Shown: positions 44,142-55,911 of the stretch, one piece after another | Layout of the letters: every line of letters begins with the position of its first letter | Numbering within the stretch: position 1 is the first letter of the stretch | DNA from: Physcia stellaris | Taxonomy: Eukaryota > Ascomycota > Lecanoromycetes > Caliciales > Physciaceae | Direction: 5' to 3' | NCBI GenBank assembly: GCA_018902385.1 | Contig: JABSSW010000030.1 | Coordinates: 186,001 to 250,000, forward strand | Length of the DNA: 64,000 nt | The notes under the pieces: generated by a model | Database searches by the model: none | Told to the model about the DNA's origin: nothing | The model's input: only the letters and a program-made list of their open reading frames with translations | Translations under genes and position numbers: made by a program

Positions 44142-45572
44142 TTATCCGGTCGCACCATCCATCGTCCCACCATTCGTACCCCTAAAGGCCCCGCAAGCGG
44201 CAGCAGGTCCATTGCTTTGATGCGCGTGATACGGCGGCTTCGCGTTCCTCGCCTTCCCCTCATCAAACCTCCACACACCACCGGTCTTCTCTGCCTCAAT
44301 CCTCTCTGCTATTGGCTTCGCCAGCGTCTCGAATACTTTATCAGCGCCCGCCTGCCGTGTGAAAAACGCCCTCTCCCACTCTCGGCCTTCAGCTTGCTCT
44401 TTCTTTCTTAGCTCCCGTTGCGCGTTCTCAATCTTGGATTTCTCGATTGAGGTGGTATCCATATCGCCCTTAGCGATGGCTTGCGCGACAAGACTCCATG
44501 CTTTCTTCGTTTCGTAGAGATCTTGTTGGTCGAGAGGTGGGACAATGAGGTCGGTTTTGGGGAGCTTTTGTGCGAGAAGGAGTCAATCTCAGTAGAATGG
44601 CTGAGTTTCTTGCCGCCACCTTCTTTGATGACGAAGCCGTCTGTCCATTGCCCTTCGACCGAATATATAATATCTTTCTCTTTCCCGGCCGGGTACATGG
44701 TTGCGGAGAAGGAGTTCTTTTTGCCGGACAGCCATCCTTTGCCGCTGTAGTCTATCTTTGACACATAGCCTGAAGAGGACGAAATGTAGGTGCAGTTGTT
44801 GAGCTCGACAAAGGGTTTGCCGTAGATGAGGCCTTCGATGTGAAGAGCTGGGATGGTGATAAGGTAGGATTCGTCGTACTTTGGGATAGTGAGGAGGGCA
44901 TGACCGACTTGTTTGATGTGGATGGTACGGGAAAATGAGGCTTTTTGGGCGTTGTAGCCTTCGAGCTGGTAGGCCAGGGGTTAGCCGGGTTTGGGGGGGT
45001 TGAAGAAGAGGGAGGTACTTTAATTCCGTGCTTGTCGTTCCATATGCAATAGGCTGTTACTGGTGGATGATGGCTTTCGAAGAAATTAGCAGGGGAATGC
45101 GGCGGTCACGTTGATTGTGGACCGCACCTGACCTGCTCAGACACCAATCTCGTCTCCCCCGCTGCATCCTCCCACCTTCCAAGGTACAGCTCGCCCAAGA
45201 AAGGGTTGAGTGGTTTCTTCTCCGTTCCATACTTATCGCTCCGACTGCTGTACTGTTGCTTCAATGTGCTGAGGAACCATTTCAGTACAAGCAAAGAGCG
45301 TTTCGCTGGATCAGGCTCTGATGTAGGCGCAACGAACACCGATGGGTGCTCTGTCCAATAAGCGGAGAACTCTGTAAGGGAGGTGGTGCCTAAGATAAAG
45401 GGAGGAGCGGTCATGGAAGAAAGGTCGCCGTTGAAGGAGGCTATGGACTGAGTAGCTGTCAGTGATGCAGCTTCAAGGGCTCTAGCTGGTGAATTACTTT
45501 AAGAAACGAAGACCAAGAGCCTTTATTCTGAGGGGCGACGCCGGCACCCTCATCTTTCGTGTTAAGTGACAT
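44142..45572 (-). CDS. KES1: oxysterol-binding protein, Kes1/Osh4 type
   Basis: Cytosolic/peripheral lipid-transfer protein exchanging sterol and PI4P at Golgi-related membranes. Minus-strand exons 45572-45498, 45447-45128, 45073-45019, 44965-44142; introns 50, 54 and 53 bp. Short type: no PH or ankyrin domain. The ORP signature EQVSHHPPVTAY is rebuilt exactly across the second intron. Other family blocks: NPFLGELYLGRW, YISSSSGYVSKIDYSGKGW, GQWTDGFVIK, and the late helix QRELRKKEQAEGREWERAFF. A one-base frame break near 44577-44585 separates the sterol pocket part from the conserved C-terminus; one added base gives exactly 425 codons, so I treat it as sequence error. Confidence 0.88.
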
Positions 45573-45917
45573 CGTGAAAGGTCTTATTGTAGAGTGTGGA
45601 AGGGAGAATAATGAAAGGACAAGAGAGAGAGATCAAGGAGTTTCTGATCGATGGAGGGGCATAAAGCAGGGCAAACGACAGGCCACTTCAGCCACATGAG
45701 GCGAAGATACGCGTCACAGGCCAGACAGGGTCCAAAAAGGGGCACGAGTCAAAAGCCAACACCCACAAGAGAAGAGATCTATGCATTATGTTTGTATGAA
45801 CATATCATTATTACTATTAATGTCTATGTACGCATACCGTCTACCCGTCAGGCTGGATAAGCCTTTACTCCCAATATCCAACTTTTCGTTTACGCTCTGG
45901 GCGACCCCTGGGCCAGA
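45573..45917. other. intergenic
   Basis: Promoter of the KES1-like gene and 3' flank of phosphoglucomutase; nothing else seen. Confidence 0.5.
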
Positions 45918-47724
<1,807 letters not shown>

Positions 47725-48092
47725 CTTGGCGATTTTAACGGACGCTGAGAATCGAGAGTATGGTAATAGTAATACGAGAAGCTTTCAGCTTCAGAGAATA
47801 ACAATAGAATAGGCTGTGGGCGGAACAATGGATTTAAGAAATTTGTTGAGCTCCCCTCTCCAATAATTGACAGAAGAGGGGCAGCAATAATCGGCGCAGG
47901 GATTAAGATCAAGCCACACCCGGTTTTATTTCCGCGATATCAAAATCTTCCCAATTCGTCTTTCATCTTTTGATAGCTGATCGAAAATGGACAACAAATC
48001 TCGACGGGCTTTGGTATTGGCTCAAATCACCCATCAGATCATTCGGGGTGGTCGATTGTGGTTCCCTTTTGGTCATGTTGTACCAAGCCTTA

Positions 48093-48736
48093 TTATCTTC
48101 TGCCGGCCTCATCTGTCTTGAAAAACACCTTTCGGTAAAATCTAGCCTCCTCGATGCTCTCCAGGATATCCTCTCGGGCCTGATGAAGCCCCTGCTTCTT
48201 CGGGACCTGATCCAGGAGACTCTCGGGTGCCCAACGCCTTGCCGCTTCCTTGATACTGCTGACATCCAGAATACGATAGCCTAAGTAATCGAGTACCTGA
48301 TTGTAGGGAGACTTCTTTAAGAACTCTTTATCGCAATGCACACTGTTTCCGGCCAGCAACCCCTTTCTAGGCTGGTGAATATACTGCTTGATGTAATGAA
48401 GTAAGCCATCAGCTGCTGCCTCGGGCGTAGTATTGGATGCGATTGTGGCCGCTGTAAGACCGGATTTTCCGTGGGTGTTAATGCACCACTCGTTCATCTG
48501 ATCTAACGTTGATTTGTCGTGATGGATGATGGCATCCCAACCCTGATCATCTATGAGCTCGAGTTGTGCGTTAGTGATGAAACATGAAATGGACATGATC
48601 GTGTCGCGCTCTGCGTCGAGGCCTGTCATCTGGGTGTCGGCTGTTAGCCAATGCCAATGGTTCCTCAACGCTTCATATCATCAATTACCTCACAGTCTAT
48701 CCAGACTAGTGGATCGTTGGAACGAGCTGTAGCCAT
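48093..48736 (-). CDS. REX2: oligoribonuclease, mitochondrial/3'-5' RNA exonuclease Rex2-like
   Basis: DEDDh exonuclease that degrades short RNA oligomers. Minus-strand exons 48736-48689 and 48629-48093, intron 59 bp, 194 residues. Exo I motif WIDCEMTGLD is joined across the intron; then AGNSVHCDKEFLKKS (Exo II), YRILDVSSIKEAARRW, and HQAREDILESIEEARFY (Exo III with His and Asp). No long targeting peptide is visible. Transcribed away from the oxidoreductase gene, start codons about 225 bp apart. Confidence 0.9.
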
Positions 48737-48962
48737 GCTGACCTGTCTAGGCTGAGTATTGACCAGACAGCAAAGAATTTCCGTGCGCCGAGTATCCCTG
48801 CTTTGTCGCGAGCTCCCTTGCTAGGCACCGACATCAGGCAGTGACTCTGGGGTGAACGATCTGACACATCAATGTCGGATTTCTGTAAGGTGTCAATTCT
48901 CTCGCTCTTTTCACATTTTTTTAGCAAATAGAAATATCATTGTTCTTACTGCGGACCGAGCG
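48737..48962. promoter_or_regulatory. bidirectional promoter, REX2 / oxidoreductase
   Basis: Short shared upstream region of two divergent genes. On the plus strand it holds a likely 5' leader intron (GTAAGG near 48892 to TTTTTTTAG near 48924). Confidence 0.4.
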
Positions 48963-50690
48963 ATGGAAATGAGAAATGCTTTAGCGGAAGAGATGTCGCC
49001 GCCTCAGAATGGCGTACATCTCAAGCATGGAGGCACTACATCCCCCATCAAGACAGTCTCCAGTCCCAGATTCCTTATCATAGGCGCCGGCTCTCGAGGC
49101 AATGCCTACGCTCGCGCAGTCACCGAATCCACACCCGGCATCATCGCCGCCGTTGCTGAGCCCATCCGCTCCAAACGAGAAACACTTGGCCGGAAATACA
49201 TTTGGCAAAATACCAAAGCTTCAGTCGACCAAAGCTTCGAAACTTGGCAATCCTTCCTCTCATACGAAACTCATCGCCGCCAACGTCAAGATGCGGGAGA
49301 AGCTGTTACACCGGGCATCGATGGCGTCTTTATCTGCGTTCTCGACGAACTCCACGCAGAAGTCATCCTCGGTCTCCAGCTTCTGAATCTTCATGTTATG
49401 TGCGAAAAGCCCCTAGCCACAACCCTCAGTGATTGTCTGAAGATCTATCGCTCTCTTCAACCCCCAGGCTCTACCTCTCCAAATCGAGTTTTTTCCATCG
49501 GCCACGTCCTACGCTACAGTCCGCACAATATGCTTCTCCGTAAACTCCTCCTTGAAGATTCTGCCATTGGCGAGATCCTCTCCATCGAACACACTGAGCC
49601 CGTAGGATGGTGGCATTTCAGCCATAGCTACGTGCGCGGCAACTGGCGCAAAGAATCGACCACTGCACCCTCTCTCCTCACGAAATCATGCCATGACATT
49701 GACTTCCTACTCTGGCTACTTTGCTCTCCTCCTGCTGCCGCGATCCTTGACCCAACATCAACGTCAACTACACATGCAAACCCAATCTCGAATGTAAATC
49801 CCCCACCGCCGCATCTACCCAGCTACGTCTCCTCAACCGGCTCACTGAAGTATTTCAAACGCGCCAACAAACCGCCCCTAGCTGGCACAGCAACAAACTG
49901 CCTCTCCTGCCCCGCCTCCAAAGAATGCATCTACAGCGCCCCGAAAATCTACCATGACGCGCAGCTCGCCCGCGGGAACGCGGGATGGCCTGTGCAGATC
50001 GTAGATCCCGAGATCGAGGACTTGCTTACTGAGCACGGGCAAGATGCCGCAGATGCGCGGCTGCGAGAGAGGCTGGGGGAGGACTATGACGTATCCACTG
50101 CACAGCAAACAATTGACGGGAGGCCCTGGTTCGGACGTTGCGTCTATGAATCCGACAACGATGTCTGTGACGACCAGATCGTTACTATAGAGTGGGAAGA
50201 TGATTCGTTCCCTACGTCACCGCTACCTACATCGAATGGCAATGGCAATGGCGACACCAACGCAACGACTCGAGGCCGTGGACCGAAAACCGCGCTCTTC
50301 CACATGATCGCCTTCACGGAAGCCCAATGCGAGCGGCGCGGCCGTATCTACGGTACTAAAGGCGAAATCAGCTACGACAGCCGCGAAATCCGCGTTTACT
50401 CCTTCGCCTCCAAGACCTCGAAGACGTACTATCCGAAGCAGATGGGCGGCGGGCACGGAGGCGGGGATGATGGGCTGGCGAGACAGTTCGTCCTCGCCGT
50501 GGAGGCTACAAAGAATGGGGAGATGGGTGTTCAAGCCGCGCAGAGCCAATTCGTGGGCTGTACGCTCGAGGAAGCGGTTAGGAGCCACGCTATGGTGTTT
50601 GCAGCCGAGGAGGCGAGAAAGGGGCGGAAGGTGGTGGAGTGGGAGGGGTGGTGGAGGGACAATGTTCTCGCATCTCAAGCCACACTTTGA
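48963..50690 (+). CDS. Gfo/Idh/MocA-family NAD(P)-dependent oxidoreductase
   Basis: Intronless coding part, 575 residues from the ATG at 48963; the open frame extends upstream but that part looks like a leader with an intron. N-terminal Rossmann fold with FLIIGAGSRGNAYARAV (nucleotide loop), GVFICVLDELHAEVILGLQL, and the signature CEKPLATT with the catalytic Lys. Middle: GHVLRYSPHNMLLRKLL, then HDIDFLLWLL. A Cys-containing insertion (NCLSCPASKECIYSAP) is uncommon for the family and may bind metal. Late GTKGEISYDSREI belongs to the C-terminal barrel. Likely a sugar- or inositol-type dehydrogenase; substrate unknown. A duplicated copy of its C-terminal end lies right behind it. Confidence 0.85.
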   Translation: MEMRNALAEEMSPPQNGVHLKHGGTTSPIKTVSSPRFLIIGAGSRGNAYARAVTESTPGIIAAVAEPIRSKRETLGRKYIWQNTKASVDQSFETWQSFLSYETHRRQRQDAGEAVTPGIDGVFICVLDELHAEVILGLQLLNLHVMCEKPLATTLSDCLKIYRSLQPPGSTSPNRVFSIGHVLRYSPHNMLLRKLLLEDSAIGEILSIEHTEPVGWWHFSHSYVRGNWRKESTTAPSLLTKSCHDIDFLLWLLCSPPAAAILDPTSTSTTHANPISNVNPPPPHLPSYVSSTGSLKYFKRANKPPLAGTATNCLSCPASKECIYSAPKIYHDAQLARGNAGWPVQIVDPEIEDLLTEHGQDAADARLRERLGEDYDVSTAQQTIDGRPWFGRCVYESDNDVCDDQIVTIEWEDDSFPTSPLPTSNGNGNGDTNATTRGRGPKTALFHMIAFTEAQCERRGRIYGTKGEISYDSREIRVYSFASKTSKTYYPKQMGGGHGGGDDGLARQFVLAVEATKNGEMGVQAAQSQFVGCTLEEAVRSHAMVFAAEEARKGRKVVEWEGWWRDNVLASQATL

Positions 50691-50730
50691 CCAATTAGTG
50701 AAACGAGAAGAGAATAGAGGCAAATAGAGA

Positions 50731-50918
50731 TTGTTGCACGGGCGAGGACGTTTTCGAATGGTGATGAAGCCGCGCAGATGCGGTTCGTGGGCTGCACTCT
50801 CGAGGACGTGATTTGGAGACATTCCATGGTATTTGCGGCCGAGGAGGCTCGCAAGAGTCGGAAAGTTTTCAGATGGCAGGAATGGTGGAGGGAGAATGTC
50901 CTGGCACGTGCAATTTAA
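50731..50918 (+). pseudogene. partial tandem duplicate of the oxidoreductase C-terminus
   Basis: Starting 40 bp after the stop, this stretch reads AAQMRFVGCTLED, then VFAAEEARKSRKV and WWRENVLARAI followed by a stop, against AAQSQFVGCTLEE, VFAAEEARKGRKV and WWRDNVLAS in the parent. About 60 codons are kept in one frame with mostly conservative changes; nothing of the rest of the enzyme is present. It is either the remnant of a second tandem gene or an alternative last exon. Confidence 0.8.
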
Positions 50919-51676
50919 GTCGCATGTTAATGACTTGCTAATGCTTTGCACTAACGAATTAACGAAGGTCTCGCTTCGTGCTCTTTTGTCTTCTCTTCGT
51001 TCTCCCAGGGTGTTCGTTCAGGCAAAGGCACTCGAGAAGGGTCGATGCTTCTTTTTCCTTTCATCTTGTATCTTTATGATTTTGACGATTATGAAAGAGA
51101 TCTTCAACTAAGGTCACAACCGTCCACATTCATTTTACAAGATATCACGATAAGTGAAGACTGCGAAAGGTTCAACGAACTTGCAAAGGGAAGAATCATA
51201 CTCATATCATGTGCTGGGGGTTCTGAAGCATAGTAGGACTTCGGGATTCCTATTATTATTTAATTTAATATTGATCCGGTACGGAGTACCCAGTGCGCAT
51301 ATCGTATCGCTAGCGGGACGCCACGTGATATCTAACCGCTATTTTCGTACATACATAGTATACCGCGGTTGCTTAATGCTTGTCAGTGTGAGACAGTAGT
51401 GGACGCCGACTATAAGATATATTTCACTTTGTTGATCTACGAGGAGATCTGTCCATCGAGCCACGTCGCTCGGAGCATGTGGCTCAATTAGGGTTAGGGT
51501 AATCTGCTGTTAATTAGTTGTCTAGAGCTAAGAGCTTCCTAGAGGTGATTGGCTCCATCCTATGGATCAAGGACCCTTGTGCGCTAACGCTTGAACCCTC
51601 TTACCAGCATCCTGTCATTCTATAGACCTTGTTTGCTCTTGCATCGCGTGCCAGGGTCAAGACTACTGCCCTGAAC
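50919..51676. other. intergenic
   Basis: No gene seen. Contains TTAGGGTTAGGGT at 51488-51500, two units of the telomere-type motif, too short to mean much. Confidence 0.45.
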
Positions 51677-52534
51677 ATGTCTTTAAGAACAGAATTTGAT
51701 TCTGTGCAAAGCAAATTACAAAATGCTTTACAAACGTTAGCGCAAGAGGATCCTGACCTTCGGCTACAAGCGAGTCATAACGACGTTCGGCAGGGTTTAG
51801 ACGATATTCTTCTCAGGCAACAATTTTGGGCTGAAGACGTGGGGTACGAAAATGATCCATTTGGCATTATCAGCAAAGAGCCAAGCGATGCTGTGACGAC
51901 CTTGGGGCACCTGACGGCCATAAATGCCCTTTTATCAGAAATTGTAGGAATTGTGTCCTCAAAGAGGTAAGGAATTTTCTCCACTCTTCTAGCGGCAGAT
52001 GTCTACTTCTCTGGTAATCTGTTCGGAACGTCGAATATCACTCGCCCTGGACAAATTCGTGTGGAAAAGTCCGATCGACACACGGTTAGCCAAGTTGGGG
52101 AAAACATTAGTTCCAAAGCCACATTTATGTGCATATCGTCGTCTACAGCCCAAAGTCGAACAATCTTGATCTCGTCAAAGATCATTTCATTCCCACACTC
52201 AGTTCTATCCAGAGCGAATGTATTGAAAGTCAGTAATAGAGCATTGAGAAGTGTTCAAGTTGATGACAAGTGTTATAAAGTTGGTGAGAAGTATTTAAAG
52301 TTGACTTTTTCCAGCCGAAGAGAGTTGCAAATTCTTACACGTCTTACACAAACGTTGAATGAGCTAAAGCTGAAGAATGATCAATTCTGCAACGAAGAGG
52401 AAATCTTCCACATTATCGATAGCTTAGGGGACATGGAAGTCCAAACTAGCGATAGAAAAAGCTATCTGCAGCATTTTGTACATCAAAAAAGGCTTCAGTA
52501 TCTGGATCGCCGCCTCAGTCCGATATCCCTGTAG
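51677..52534 (+). CDS. helical protein upstream of the pseudokinase, exon structure unresolved
   Basis: Coding-like segments lie at 51677-51967 (from MSLRTEFDSVQSKLQNALQ to SEIVGIVSSK, followed by a GTAAGG donor), about 51999-52160 in another frame (LDKFVWKSPIDTRLAKLGK), and about 52225-52500 (VQVDDKCYKVGEKYLKLTF, LTQTLNELKLKNDQF). They are amphipathic and helix-rich; a further plausible segment (SGSPPQSDIPVDNLAIQ) continues to about 52600. The pieces imply two or more introns or breaks, and I cannot settle the junctions. They may form the N-terminus of the gene at 52583 rather than a separate gene. No domain recognised. Confidence 0.45.
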
Positions 52535-52582
52535 ACAATCTAGCCATACAAGGAAGAAGTTCTCTGGAAACCCCGAAAACTA

Positions 52583-54160
52583 ATGACGAAAAAACAAACG
52601 ACAACTACAAATGCAGCTGGTCGTAACCAAGCAAAGGAATTCTCAGAAACTCCCATCCTTCAGTTTGTGGAACAAGCTTTGAGCTTCATCTCGGTGGTTA
52701 CAGGACTAGAAGAGATTTCACAGTATATAATTGTAGGCTTCAAAATAGAGCAAGCGCGCTTAGAACTGGCGTCAGAATCTTTTCTTTCCGAGCCAGAAAC
52801 GAGCAGGGGTTTCGCGGAAATTTACAATTCCGCTCTAAGATCAATACTTGGGCGCCTGGGACTTTTCAGAGATGAGCATATAACGAAGGCTACCAAACCA
52901 TTGCGATTAGTACGGACTCCATCGACTCAAAGAGATAATGTCATCAAAGACCTTACTGAGATCCTCCACTTGCTCAGCAAAGCGAACGATATGATTTATA
53001 CCTTAGGTGTCCCTGTGCAACAAGAGTTACTTCGCCGCAATCTAAGATTGCAGCTTTCAAGGACGTTAGCAAGAGGATCGGAACAGGCAGCACAGCTACA
53101 GATGGCTTCCGCATTGCTCGGCCATGCAGATGTCGAACAGATGGCTCAAGCTATCAAGATCGTAAATATAGCCAATGATGAGAGCTCTCCTTCTTACTCT
53201 AGTCTATATCCTAAGCCCACTTTCGAGATTGAAGGGGCAAATTTCAGCTCCCCACCACGCCCGCCAATCGAGTCTTCGAGTGATGACACTCGACCTATTG
53301 TTAAATACAACGGCAGTAACATCATCATCGACTGGCAATATCATGATAAAAGCGATGGCTGGCGGAAGATGAATCCAGATGTCTTTCGTCACCGAACAGA
53401 AAGTCTTGCTCAATTACTGAACTACGTGCAAAAAATGGGGCTCTCGACCCTACATTGTGTCGGGTATGTCAACATCGAGCCCAGCCTGACAGGCTATGGG
53501 TTCCGTATTCCCCAGGGAGTGAATCCTCAGACGCCGTTAACGCTTCATAAATTGCTTCGAAGCAGCAACGGACTCGATATGCCCGATCTCGCAGAAAGAT
53601 TTGACTTAGCAAGAGCTTTAGTCGATACAGTGTTCAAAATTCATTCAGTCGGATGGGTCCACCGCAATCTGTTACCACGGAATATACTGTTCTGGTGTCA
53701 CAGTGACGCCTTACGACGATGCGACATCAACAAGCCTTACGTCGTAGGCTTTGACATCGCCGGACCCAGCCAGTCGGAAGAATACTCAGAGCGACCCGCA
53801 ACACACTTCGGTGATGAATTTTACAGGCACCATGACTATCAGCGCATTGGCGGCCAACAGCACGTGTACGATGTCTATAGCCTCGGAGTTATCCTTTTTG
53901 AGATCGGCTTCTGGCGTCCCATCGATTCGATATTTAAGGACAGGAAGCCTGACCCCAGATCAGCGCCAGAGACCCTCCGCAAGCAAGCAAGTGCCCTCAG
54001 AGGGTATGTAGGCCGTCGTTATGTTGACGCCGCTCTGGCATGTATCGATGGCAGCCTGGAAGGCTTATGGGCCAAGCACGAAGGCTATGAGCAGCAAGTG
54101 AATCATCTCAACTATTTCGCGAGCAAGATTGTGGACGTCATTGCACCTTGTAATGTCTGA
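52583..54160 (+). CDS. helical-bundle plus pseudokinase protein (fungal HeLo-like/kinase-like family)
   Basis: 525 residues from the ATG at 52583, or more if joined to the segment upstream. N-terminal half (about residues 20-200): all-helical, beginning ILQFVEQALSFISVVTGLEE, resembling the HeLo-type bundles in fungal incompatibility proteins only in general character. C-terminal half (about 245-520): kinase-like fold with SVGWVHRNLLPRNILF in place of HRDLKPxN, VVGFDIAGPS in place of DFG, and YDVYSLGVILFEIGFWRP as the conserved helix. The catalytic Asp of HRD is Asn and the DFG glycine pattern is lost, so it is probably a pseudokinase. This layout recurs in fungal self/non-self and NLR-associated genes; a role there is inference. 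Confidence 0.7.
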   Translation: MTKKQTTTTNAAGRNQAKEFSETPILQFVEQALSFISVVTGLEEISQYIIVGFKIEQARLELASESFLSEPETSRGFAEIYNSALRSILGRLGLFRDEHITKATKPLRLVRTPSTQRDNVIKDLTEILHLLSKANDMIYTLGVPVQQELLRRNLRLQLSRTLARGSEQAAQLQMASALLGHADVEQMAQAIKIVNIANDESSPSYSSLYPKPTFEIEGANFSSPPRPPIESSSDDTRPIVKYNGSNIIIDWQYHDKSDGWRKMNPDVFRHRTESLAQLLNYVQKMGLSTLHCVGYVNIEPSLTGYGFRIPQGVNPQTPLTLHKLLRSSNGLDMPDLAERFDLARALVDTVFKIHSVGWVHRNLLPRNILFWCHSDALRRCDINKPYVVGFDIAGPSQSEEYSERPATHFGDEFYRHHDYQRIGGQQHVYDVYSLGVILFEIGFWRPIDSIFKDRKPDPRSAPETLRKQASALRGYVGRRYVDAALACIDGSLEGLWAKHEGYEQQVNHLNYFASKIVDVIAPCNV

Positions 54161-55911
54161 TGATTATCCAGAAAGATTGCAAGTGAAAACAAAGATGTGA
54201 TCCCGAAGACCTAATACATGCCATCACCGCAGCACACCGAAAGCAAACCAGAAAGCCGTGAGCTCAAGCAAACACCACGGCGCTCGTTTCCACAAGAAGG
54301 AGATCAAACATATTGTTCTTCGTCAATACATCGAGTGTCGAGCATAGGCGCAACATCTAAGAATAGAGCCTGAATGCCACGGTGCTCTACTTCTCAATAT
54401 CGTTCTCAACCGCAAAACCAAATCAAATCGCCGATCCAAATCCTGAACCCAGATCCAGGTCCGGAAACCACGTTTCCATCACTTCCCACTCACGACCGTT
54501 ACAAGAACTGTTACCGAGCACTACGGAAGCCTTCTTAATACCTAACCCCATTACCTCTCCGCTAGCCAAACCCACAGAAACAAGTCATTCGACAACTGAA
54601 GCACTCCCTTGTCGAGAGGCTTTTGACACCATCCATGATAGTACACGCCATACGCATGATTCATACCACGCCCACTATTCACACCATCGCCACCATCCCA
54701 ACACCTGTTCGGTTACCGAGTTCATGGGACGTCGTGAATTATAATGGTAGTCAAGCAGGATTCTGCCCTTAGTTTTCTTGATCCCGACATGTACGTAGAA
54801 AGCGGAAGGCGAGAGGCGAAAGGTGAAGCAAGGGCGATAGCAAGATGCAGGGAGGATTGAGGGATAGGGAGAACAGGGAGAATACGGGGTGGGGCCTGTA
54901 CGCATTCCTGGTTCGAGTACTGTTTCGAGAGATCGAAGGGGTGAATTGAATGAGATCGCTAGGAGGATGAGGGAAGAGACGATGAGCTGTATGGAAAGGA
55001 GGGGAGACCGAGGGACTAGCAGGATCAAGGAAGAGAAGGAATTGATAGGCCACGGGGACAACAGAACGTATGACCCTCTGTCTGTGTCTCCTTTTGAGAC
55101 TGAGCACGACGAGACGAAATGAAATATGCGAGTTCCGAGTACATTTTGAAATCAGGATGATTATATGAGAAGAGGATGCCTCGATGGCTGTTGTATCTAT
55201 TTTGGGGTGTCTAAGATACTGCCTCGATCAACTATCAAGTCTTCTATCTTTTTCTTTCATTTTCTCGAAGTCAAAACCCACATAGAATCTAGAGAACTGA
55301 GCATTGAAATCATTGACGATCTGAATAAAAAGAACGACCAGTAGGAACAATGTGCCAGTAAAGCGATAATCATCCTTCGAAAGACATTAGTAGTGGTACA
55401 TCAAGCGTACACAGGAATCGGGAGAGGAAGGAGGAAACCATATCACTTCAGACCCAGAAAGAGTGAGACCGCAAAGAAGGGAAAAAAGGGCGCTGTTTTA
55501 GCGAAAAGATCCATATTCTGATGTGCTGTGCTCTCAATAAAAAAAGCCCGCAAACCGCGAATCCCCCTTCCCTACCCTAGCGTATAGTACATTAAAGGCG
55601 AATCCGCCATTGCATCTCCAGCCTAGCAAATCCAACCCAATAACGCAATAAGCCTAGAAGGTCGGATATTCACAAAAAGGGGGCAGGCTAAAGGCGCTCA
55701 ATCGCAGACAGAAGACCAAAGGGTACGGAGCAGCTCCACAAGTCGTCCGTTCCACCATTCTTGCCTCTGCTTGCTGTGGAAACGACGATGTGAGAAAGCT
55801 GCGTGCGCATGCCCATGGTTATGATGCCCCTGCTCGTCCCCCTCCAGCAGTGCTCCCCGCCCGCCATCACCACATCCAGCCAGCCACTCCAACCTCAAAC
55901 CGCGTAATGAT
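54161..55911. other. 1.75-kb intergenic stretch
   Basis: A plus-strand Ser/Thr/His-rich frame (54382-54744) starts at a non-ATG codon and has no support; minus-strand frames in 54675-55107 are pyrimidine-rich shadows. Also holds the 3' flank of the TUDOR/AT-hook gene. Confidence 0.45.

Noticed and set aside
50223-50951. 242-codon minus-strand frame over the oxidoreductase 3' end
   Set aside because: Antisense shadow; its internal repeat only reflects the tandem C-terminal duplication on the plus strand.
51488-51500. TTAGGG repeat, possible interstitial telomere sequence
   Set aside because: Only two units; expected by chance in 64 kb often enough, and flanking genes are ordinary.
54382-54744. 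Ser/Thr/His-rich plus-strand frame
   Set aside because: Begins at a non-ATG codon and is low complexity with no homologue that I recognise.
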